7,887 nt of DNA from assembly GCA_023453125.1 (NCBI GenBank), contig JAEXUB010000216.1:1-7887 (forward strand), read 5' to 3'. Below the pieces are notes generated by a model. That model was not told the DNA's origin, ran no database searches, and saw only the letters and a program-made list of their open reading frames with translations. Source of the stretch: Bacteroidota bacterium. GTDB lineage: Bacteria; Bacteroidota; Ignavibacteria; Ignavibacteriales; Melioribacteraceae. Below are positions 1-5,111 of this stretch, piece after piece. The stretch's first letter is position 1. Every line of letters starts with the position of its first letter. A program made the translations under genes and the position numbers.

Positions 1-50
1 TACTCTTGGGAGCTTCTGCTCTCGTTCTGATTAACTGGATTTATCCGTAG
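1..50 (+). CDS. Possible 3' end of a membrane protein gene (partial)
   Basis: Reading frame 3 is open from the window edge to a TAG at 48-50 and encodes the tail LLGASALVLINWIYP. This is hydrophobic and aromatic-ended, as expected for the last transmembrane helix of an integral membrane protein. The other two plus-strand frames stop earlier (TGA at 28-30, TAA at 32-34). The frame would converge on the minus-strand gene ending at 70. Only 15 codons are visible, so neither family nor even coding status can be established; the call rests on the hydrophobic pattern alone. Confidence 0.33.
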   Translation, partial: LLGASALVLINWIYP

Positions 51-89
51 AAGAAGTAAAATCAATTAATCATAAATCATACTTCTTCT
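49..89. repeat. Inverted repeat between convergent gene ends
   Basis: AGAAGAAGT at 49-57 is the exact reverse complement of ACTTCTTCT at 81-89, with a 23-nt AT-rich loop. The right arm lies in the last codons (Glu-Lys-Lys-Tyr) of the minus-strand gene. The stem is GC-poor, the loop is long and no U-tract follows, so it is a poor intrinsic terminator. It may simply reflect purine-rich codons. Confidence 0.25.
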
Positions 90-1524
90 CAAGGTCCTTT
101 GCGCGGAAAGTGAGCTGGTCGCTGTCAATGTCGTCAATAACATCAAAAAGTTTTTTAACCCTGTTTTTATCCCCGTATTTACGCATATATATTTCTATAA
201 GGAATCTTGCCGAAGTCTGTTTGTCTCTTTCGCTTGAACTGTCCAGTATCGGATAATAGAAAGTCTCCGACTTATCTGCCATATTGCGTCTTAAATAAAA
301 CGCGCCGGCAAGCATTCTGAACTGTTCCTCCGAAGCTTTATCTTTGCCGAAATCGGGTTTTGAATTTATAAAGGATTCAATTTCATTCAGCGGTCTATCC
401 AGAGCCGTTTTAACCGATAATTCGCTAAGCCATCTGGTTCCTTTTTCGCTGTTTCTGATTGTATTGAGCCGCTCTTTCGATTCGGGAGTAAGAAGGGACT
501 CATATTTTTTAAGCCTTGCCTGGTCTCCCGTAAGCCAGCTGTTGAATGCAATGAGATAGCGGGCGGAATTTGCGCCTCCGCGGTATATTTTGCTTTCATC
601 CTTTAATGCCTCTTCGGCAAACTTTATGGCGAGTTCCCTTTCCCCCACGGCTTCGTAATAACGGGCCTTTGCAAGATCGTCAATCATATTGTTTTTATCG
701 GCGGCTATAAGAGAACCGATTTTTTTGTAATCGCGGATATTTGACAGAGTGTTTATATAGCTGTTCAGGGTTCTTTTGTTTTTTGGATACAGTTTTAGGA
801 ATGCCTCATAATATTGAAGCGATTCATAGTCATTTCCTTCGAGGCTTGAATAAACTTCAATTAGAGTTAATGCCGTCTGCCCGAATGTTGCATGTCCGTT
901 CCTGTATGCAGTTTGAAGCTGGCTTAATCCTTTTTCCCGGTCCCCCGAAAATCCAAGCACACCGGCAATAAAGCTTGTAAATCCGCTCATCCTGTCGGCA
1001 TAGTAATTCAGCATGCCCAGAGCGAGGTAGGCATCGTAAAATTTCGGATTATACCTTAAAACCTCCTCCATAATATATCTTGTTTTCTTTCCGCTTTGGA
1101 GAGCGCTCCACCAGGAGCCGTCAACGCCGTAAACGCGGGCAAGGTAACCGTGAATCATTCCAACGTAGAATTTATTGGTAAGGTCGAGTTTGGCGAGGTC
1201 GAATTTTCCAACAACGCTTTCGCAGTAATCGAGTATTTCCTTATTAAGTGTTTTTCTTCCTTCGCTTCTGTTTTCCGGTTTAAGCTCGCGTACTTTCTGG
1301 TAATACTCAATTACTTTAATGTTTATAAGGTAGTAATAATATTTCGGGCTTTGGGGATTTGCTTTAATCTGTTCGCCGCAGATACGCGCCGCTTCATCAA
1401 AGTTCTCGTTATAAGTAAGGTTTGTTACTTTTTGTTCCGTTGCATCCGGAACCGGTGCCTGAGAAAAAAGGGGAGAGGCCGAGAATAAAAGAATAGCCAG
1501 AAGCGGTATAATTGTTTTAACCAT
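70..1524 (-). CDS. Exported TPR-type repeat protein
   Basis: A 484-residue protein, probably periplasmic or surface-exposed. Residues 1-22 form a Sec signal peptide: a Lys at position 3, a hydrophobic core IIPLLAILLF, and a likely signal peptidase I site near SQA|PVP. The mature part is almost entirely helical. Alternating aromatic and small residues suggest TPR-like hairpins, for example around 39-58 (NENFDEAARICGEQIKANP), 136-160 and 214-250 (ESLQYYEAFLKLYPKN). The segment 163-200, with YDAYLALGMLNYYAD followed by GDREKGL, resembles the hallmark of large bacterial TPR proteins related in style to the eukaryotic Iml2/TPR39 group; that likeness is from memory. No enzymatic motif is visible, so a scaffold or protein-binding role is the inference. 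The ATG at 1524 is supported by the SD AGGAG at 1532-1536, 7 nt upstream. It is divergent from the ferredoxin and appears to be transcribed alone within the window. Confidence 0.85.
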   Translation of the reverse strand: MVKTIIPLLAILLFSASPLFSQAPVPDATEQKVTNLTYNENFDEAARICGEQIKANPQSPKYYYYLINIKVIEYYQKVRELKPENRSEGRKTLNKEILDYCESVVGKFDLAKLDLTNKFYVGMIHGYLARVYGVDGSWWSALQSGKKTRYIMEEVLRYNPKFYDAYLALGMLNYYADRMSGFTSFIAGVLGFSGDREKGLSQLQTAYRNGHATFGQTALTLIEVYSSLEGNDYESLQYYEAFLKLYPKNKRTLNSYINTLSNIRDYKKIGSLIAADKNNMIDDLAKARYYEAVGERELAIKFAEEALKDESKIYRGGANSARYLIAFNSWLTGDQARLKKYESLLTPESKERLNTIRNSEKGTRWLSELSVKTALDRPLNEIESFINSKPDFGKDKASEEQFRMLAGAFYLRRNMADKSETFYYPILDSSSERDKQTSARFLIEIYMRKYGDKNRVKKLFDVIDDIDSDQLTFRAKDLEKKYDL

Positions 1525-1752
1525 AGCAAATCTCCTAATAGCAAAAAACAGGTTTCCTCCTTAAAAGGGGGATAATTATAAGAAATAATGCAAAATATAG
1601 GTTAAAAAGGGGAAAAAGGGAATTAATTAGATTAATAAGACACAATATCCGCCAATAAAATCCTCAAAATTATTTCGGATTAAAGAGTATTTTTTATATT
1701 TTTTACCGACATATTTTTAAACACTTTACAAAAATAAACAGAGGAAATAATC
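1525..1752. promoter_or_regulatory. Divergent AT-rich intergenic region carrying both gene starts
   Basis: This 228-bp gap must hold promoters for the minus-strand TPR gene and the plus-strand ferredoxin gene. A perfect -10-like TATAAT lies on the minus strand (complement of 1575-1580), about 50 nt before the TPR start codon, but no good -35 partner sits 16-18 bp beyond it. On the ferredoxin side, three T-tracts (1690-1695, 1699-1704, 1714-1718) precede the start. They could act as an UP-element-like or bent segment for a highly expressed gene. I could not fix a transcription start for either gene. No further ORF, RNA or operator is recognisable. Confidence 0.4.
1532..1562 (-). promoter_or_regulatory. 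Two Shine-Dalgarno-like sites before the TPR gene
   Basis: Read on the minus strand, AGGAG (complement of 1532-1536) is 7 nt from the ATG and is the functional-looking ribosome site. A second, stronger match, AAGGAGG (complement of 1556-1562), lies about 30 nt upstream of the ATG, too far to serve it directly. The only in-frame codon near the distal site that could initiate is a CTG at 1549-1551. The distal site may be a standby site or chance. Confidence 0.45.
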
Positions 1753-2052
1753 ATGGCAGTAATGATCACAGACGAATGTATATCATGCAATGCTTGCGAA
1801 GCAGAATGCCCAAATACAGCAATTTATTCAGCGGGAATGGCTTATAACTTAGGCGGTAACGAATTTCCGGCAGTATCAGAAGATCATACCTACATAGTAG
1901 TAGATAAATGTACAGAATGCGTTGGATTCTATGATGAACCACAGTGTATTCCTGCTTGTCCTACAGAAGCTATTGTAAAAGATCCTAGTAACGTTGAAAC
2001 ACAGGAACAGCTGATGGCTAAGAAAGAAAACTTAGACAAAGTAGGCAGATAA
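1753..2052 (+). CDS. 2[4Fe-4S] ferredoxin, Alvin type
   Basis: A 99-residue soluble low-potential electron carrier. Cluster ligands are plain: C9-x2-C12-x2-C15-x3-C19-P, and C53-x2-C56-x8-C65-x3-C69-P. The eight-residue spacing between the second and third cysteines of the second motif (CVGFYDEPQC), plus a C-terminal tail after the last motif (IVKDPSNVETQEQLMAKKENL), are characteristic of the Allochromatium vinosum-like ferredoxin group; these have very low-potential clusters. The stretch between the two motifs (25-52) is about 15 residues longer than I recall for that family and contains NLGGNEFPAVSEDH. The ATG is preceded by AGAGGA (1740-1745) at good spacing. The gene stands alone between a divergent promoter region and a strong terminator, and its A/T-ending codon choices differ from its neighbours, which suggests high expression. 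Likely partners, such as ferredoxin-dependent oxidoreductases, are not in the window. Confidence 0.95.
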   Translation: MAVMITDECISCNACEAECPNTAIYSAGMAYNLGGNEFPAVSEDHTYIVVDKCTECVGFYDEPQCIPACPTEAIVKDPSNVETQEQLMAKKENLDKVGR

Positions 2053-2067
2053 TTGCACTTTTTAATT

Positions 2068-2100
2068 AAGCCCCCGCATTAGCGGGGGCTTTTTTGTTTT
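2068..2100 (+). terminator. Strong intrinsic terminator of the ferredoxin gene
   Basis: A 10-bp perfect stem, AAGCCCCCGC (2068-2077) pairing with GCGGGGGCTT (2082-2091), closes an ATTA loop. The run TTTTTTGTTTT follows on the plus strand. It begins 16 nt after the ferredoxin stop codon. The GC-rich stem and long U-tract make this a textbook rho-independent terminator, so the next plus-strand gene needs its own promoter in 2101-2189. Confidence 0.93.
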
Positions 2101-2189
2101 AAATTTACCCCGGCAGAAGTTTTTGAAATATTTTGGTATCTTAGATGGCATAGTATGGAACCTGCAACGGGGAAAAAAGTCTAATAAGT

Positions 2190-2630
2190 ATGAAAAAATC
2201 ATTTTTACTAATATTCTTCCTCACGGCATTAATTATATGCGCTCAGGAAAAAAACAGCGGAACCGGACAAAAGGATACTGCGCGCGTTAAAAACGGAAAA
2301 GAGGAGAAGAAGACCCTATCAATTGTAAGGCAGAATGAGTTTCTGCAGAGGAATAATCTTCTTTATAATCCTTCTGATGCGCCGATGGTTGCAAATTTCA
2401 ATAAGCTTTCAGTTAAAGAGGCTGTGCGGAGCGGTCAGAAAAGCGAAAAAGAATATATGGAGGAAAATATGTCTTCCATTACGGCAGATGTAAGGAGAGT
2501 TGCAGAGGATAAAAGGCCGGCTCTTCTTAAAACTGTTCAGGCGGCGCTTGGAATTGCGCAGGCCGTAGTTGTAACCGCGCTTGCAGTAAGGGAAGTTGTG
2601 CGGGAAGTGGAACAATCGAAAAAGAAATAA
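2190..2630 (+). CDS. Small exported protein of unknown function
   Basis: A 146-residue protein that I do not recognise. It opens with a Sec signal peptide (MKKSFLLIFFLTALIICAQ), with probable cleavage after Ala18. Cys17 is not in a good lipobox (LIIC, with Ile at -1), so a lipoprotein is unlikely. The next 25 residues are Lys/Glu/Gly-rich and probably disordered. The middle (45-110) is polar and helical. Residues about 112-135 (LLKTVQAALGIAQAVVVTALAVREVV) form an Ala/Val-rich hydrophobic helix, followed by a charged tail ending KKK, which could be a membrane-inserting or packing helix. No good SD precedes the ATG; GGGGA at 2169-2173 is too distant. It converges on the methyltransferase gene with a 3-bp gap. 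Reading as a real gene rests on the signal peptide and the protein-like composition. Confidence 0.7.
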   Translation: MKKSFLLIFFLTALIICAQEKNSGTGQKDTARVKNGKEEKKTLSIVRQNEFLQRNNLLYNPSDAPMVANFNKLSVKEAVRSGQKSEKEYMEENMSSITADVRRVAEDKRPALLKTVQAALGIAQAVVVTALAVREVVREVEQSKKK

Positions 2631-2633
2631 CTC

Positions 2634-3944
2634 CTACCTTGTAAAAAGAGCAATCACTTCAAGATTCGGCGAACCCGGGAAGAGGTCCAGAGGGGCAAGA
2701 AGCTTAAGTTCATATCCGTTGTTTTTCCATTCTTCAACTCCCTGCGGTATTTCGTCAACTCCGCAGAATATATGAACTGCTTTAACCGGATTTCTTGCGG
2801 CAATTACATCAATTACACCATTGGCAGTTCCGCTTCTGGGGGGATCCAGCAGAAAGACCTCTTTACCTTTAATCTGAGATGGAAGGGATTCTTCCAGAGA
2901 GGGGGCGGGTATTCTCTTTGCGGTAAATCTTATTCTGCTTTCTTTCGCAATATATTTAGCATTTAGGGATGCCGATTTTACCGATTCCCCCGCTGCTTCT
3001 ATTCCCGTTGTTTCCTTATATAAACCGGCAAATGAGCAGGCAAAGAGACCGTACCCGCAATACAGGTCGTAGAATGATTCCGATTTGTCGGGCTTAAGAA
3101 TATCCTCTGCCCGCTTTATAAGAAGAGGTATAATAGATTCGTTAATCTGAGAAAATGAAGTCGGATGATAGGAAAATTTCTTATCGTTAACTTTAAGAAA
3201 AAGGTAGTCGGGGCCGAAGAATTTTTTAAATGAAACCTCCTTATCGGGGCGTTCCGCTTCAAAATAATACTCCGATTTTGTTGGGTCGTAGTATGCGAAT
3301 GAAGAGATGATATTTAAATTGAGAGACTGGAGTTTTTCGGAAACCAGTTTCAGTTTCTTAATAATGTCTGCATTTATTTTGCTGATATTAAAAATGACAG
3401 AGAATTCGGAATAGGAGCCTCTGATAATTATAAAATTCATTGCCCGGGCAAGGAAAATATAACCGGCGCTGTTAAACATTCCGCACAGATATTCATATAT
3501 TGTTTTATGCTGGTCCGGCTCTAACATAGAGGGGCGGAAGAGGTCGGGGCGTGTCGGATAATCTTCATCGGCAAAGAGAAAATAGAATTGCCCCTTTTTT
3601 TCAGTTACTTTTCTTTTTGAAGTGGTTCTGTATTTCCTTGAAAGGGGGGAGGGAATTATGCTTTCCGGCTTTACGGTTATTTTACTATCGGCCAGAAATT
3701 TGGCTAATGCCCTATTCTTAATCGCAATTTCATCCTTATAATCAATATAAGCCAGAGGTTCTGTTTTTTCGAAATTTAAAGGAAGTTTTTTAATCACCGG
3801 TTTTAATTCCCTTTTAATATACTGGGCAAAGGAATCATTTATTTTAATTTCAGGTTTAATTTTGTTATTATTTGCGGGATGTTTAGCCAAGTGTGTTCCA
3901 AAAATATAATTTATCAACCGCAATCTAAGGATATTATTCCGCAT
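2634..3944 (-). CDS. TrmA/RlmD-family RNA m5U methyltransferase homologue
   Basis: A 436-residue SAM-dependent RNA (uracil-5-)methyltransferase of the COG2265 type, counted from the ATG at 3944. Visible motifs in order: PSPLSRKYR (98-106), like the conserved 'PSP..YR' block; SFSQIN (263-268), like the family 'FFQVN'; SAM motif I DLYCGYG (293-299); motif II GIE with E316; motif IV DPPRSG (367-372); the candidate nucleophile C394 in VHIFCGVDE; and DLFPGSPNLEVIALF at the C-terminus with the general-base Glu429. The N-terminus lacks a recognisable TRAM domain and the four Fe-S cysteines usual in RlmD, although the helix matching 'Y..Q...K' (68-84) is present. The family motif SCNP around the nucleophile is altered to FCGV. 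Substrate (23S rRNA or tRNA uridine) cannot be told. The start is uncertain: the frame is open to a TTG at 3977, and no candidate has an SD. Confidence 0.85.
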   Translation of the reverse strand: MRNNILRLRLINYIFGTHLAKHPANNNKIKPEIKINDSFAQYIKRELKPVIKKLPLNFEKTEPLAYIDYKDEIAIKNRALAKFLADSKITVKPESIIPSPLSRKYRTTSKRKVTEKKGQFYFLFADEDYPTRPDLFRPSMLEPDQHKTIYEYLCGMFNSAGYIFLARAMNFIIIRGSYSEFSVIFNISKINADIIKKLKLVSEKLQSLNLNIISSFAYYDPTKSEYYFEAERPDKEVSFKKFFGPDYLFLKVNDKKFSYHPTSFSQINESIIPLLIKRAEDILKPDKSESFYDLYCGYGLFACSFAGLYKETTGIEAAGESVKSASLNAKYIAKESRIRFTAKRIPAPSLEESLPSQIKGKEVFLLDPPRSGTANGVIDVIAARNPVKAVHIFCGVDEIPQGVEEWKNNGYELKLLAPLDLFPGSPNLEVIALFTR

Positions 3945-3950
3945 TTGAAA

Positions 3951-3960
3951 AGGAAGGAAG
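3951..3960 (+). promoter_or_regulatory. Shine-Dalgarno that fixes a TTG start
   Basis: AGGAAGGAAG ends 4 nt before the TTG at 3965, and AAGGAAGG complements the anti-SD region. No comparable site precedes the next in-frame Met codon (ATG at 4019). This supports the rare TTG start for the radical SAM gene. The site lies in the roughly 20-bp gap between the two divergent starts. Confidence 0.65.
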
Positions 3961-3964
3961 AAAA

Positions 3965-5068
3965 TTGGTCGGCCCAAAGAAAATATTAAAAACGGGCGCT
4001 AAAAGAATATACGAAATTATGCCCTGGAGAATAAAATCGGCATTACGGGAACTGCTGCCTTCTTTGTTTGTCCCTTCCCTCTATAAATCGCTTCCATTGG
4101 GGGTTCCTCAATCATTGCATATTGATATAGGGAACCTGTGCAATTTCAAATGCACCTTTTGTCCTACCGGAGATGCAGGCCTCCTTGCTAAGGTAAACCG
4201 CCCTAAAGGAATGATGTCTTTTGAATTATTTAAGAAAATTATTGACGACCTGAAGGAGATGTGCATTTCAACCGGTGGAGTTGTAGAGGAAATGCACTTA
4301 TATAAGGACGGTGAGCCGATGATTCATAAGGAGTTGGGCAAAATAATCGCGTATGCAAAGCAGAGCGGAACAGCCCTTTCGGTTGAAACAACCACTAACG
4401 GCTCTCTTTTAACAAAAGAAAAAGCAATTGAGATAATTGAAGCGGGGCTCGATGTACTGAGAGTATCGGTAGAACACGTATCTTCAGATGGATATAAAAT
4501 AATTACTCAGAACTACTCTGATTATGATAAGATTAAGGAGAATGTAAAATTTCTCTATGAAGAAAAGAAAAGAAGGAACAGCCCTCTCCGGATTAAGGTA
4601 AAAATTGTTGATGTTAACCTAACAGAAAAAGAAATAGAAAAATTCAAAGAGGATTTCGGGCCGATTTCCGACATAATAAACATCAATCAGCTGATGGGGT
4701 GGTCCAACAGCGGGATGAAAGATTTCACTCTCGGTGTAAAAGTAAAAAGGGCAATGGGAGGAGTGGCTCTGCTTAACGATAAGCAGGTATGCCCGGAGCC
4801 TTTCAGATCAATGGCAATAAACTTTAACGGACAGGTATCGGTCTGCTGTGTAGATTGGAGTTTCGGAACGCTGGTGGGGGATGTTTCCAAAGTGCACTTA
4901 AATGAAATATGGAACGGAACAGAGCTGACGGAGTTCAGGAAAAAGCATCTTCATAAAAGAAGGATTGAAATTGAAGCCTGCCGCGAATGCCACTACCTTA
5001 AGGGATTTGCGGATCATCTTGTACTGGACGGGCGCGAAGAGCTATTAAAAAATAAATACGGCATATAA
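3965..5068 (+). CDS. Radical SAM protein with short SPASM-like C-terminal domain
   Basis: A 367-residue iron-sulfur enzyme. The radical SAM cluster motif is C59-x3-C63-x2-C66 (GNLCNFKCTFCPTG), followed by the SAM-binding GEP motif at 116-118 (LYKDGEP). The C-terminus carries a reduced SPASM pattern: C276 (CPEPFRSM), then a G-x4-C pair ending at C294 with C295 beside it (FNGQVSVCCVDW), the IWNG...FR segment, and C339-x2-C342 (CRECH). The CX5CX3C half of a full seven-cysteine SPASM is missing, so one auxiliary [4Fe-4S] cluster is inferred. A basic N-terminal helix of about 45 residues precedes the barrel and could contact membrane or partner. SPASM proteins modify peptides, cofactors or lipids and sugars; no precursor peptide is visible nearby, so the substrate is unknown. 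The TTG start is chosen because of the SD just upstream. Transcription ends at the hairpin at 5071-5092. Confidence 0.9.
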   Translation: MVGPKKILKTGAKRIYEIMPWRIKSALRELLPSLFVPSLYKSLPLGVPQSLHIDIGNLCNFKCTFCPTGDAGLLAKVNRPKGMMSFELFKKIIDDLKEMCISTGGVVEEMHLYKDGEPMIHKELGKIIAYAKQSGTALSVETTTNGSLLTKEKAIEIIEAGLDVLRVSVEHVSSDGYKIITQNYSDYDKIKENVKFLYEEKKRRNSPLRIKVKIVDVNLTEKEIEKFKEDFGPISDIININQLMGWSNSGMKDFTLGVKVKRAMGGVALLNDKQVCPEPFRSMAINFNGQVSVCCVDWSFGTLVGDVSKVHLNEIWNGTELTEFRKKHLHKRRIEIEACRECHYLKGFADHLVLDGREELLKNKYGI

Positions 5069-5100
5069 AAAAAGGCTCCCTTGGGAGCCTTTCTTGTTGT
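5067..5100. terminator. Bidirectional intrinsic terminator
   Basis: AAAGGCTCC (5071-5079) pairs perfectly with GGAGCCTTT (5084-5092) around a CTTG tetraloop, a stable loop type. On the plus strand it is followed by TTTCTTGTTG, ending the radical SAM transcript 2 nt after its stop codon. On the minus strand, the complement of the A-run 5067-5073 supplies a run of seven T residues, ending the permease transcript about 20 nt after its stop codon. One hairpin thus serves both convergent units. Confidence 0.9.
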
Positions 5101-5111
5101 GATGAAAACTA

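Noticed and set aside
1096..1488. 130-codon plus-strand open frame inside the TPR gene
   Set aside because: It lies wholly antisense to a gene with a signal peptide, SD and protein-like sequence. Its own translation looks like a shadow of that gene, with no supporting start site.
1555..1572. TCCTCC/GGGGGA hairpin in the divergent spacer
   Set aside because: On the plus strand it has a wobble pair and no U-tract; on the minus strand it has an A-C mismatch. It overlaps the SD-like purine run and needs no structural explanation.
2121..2189. Promoter for the small exported gene (TTGAAA at 2123-2128; TATCTTAG at 2137-2144)
   Set aside because: No -35/-10 or Bacteroidota-style -33/-7 pair had acceptable spacing, so a specific promoter cannot be claimed, although one must exist after the terminator.
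1753..5068. Ferredoxin plus radical SAM protein as a dedicated redox/modification system
   Set aside because: They are separated by a strong terminator, two unrelated genes and a strand switch, with no precursor peptide or maturation gene. Proximity alone is not enough.
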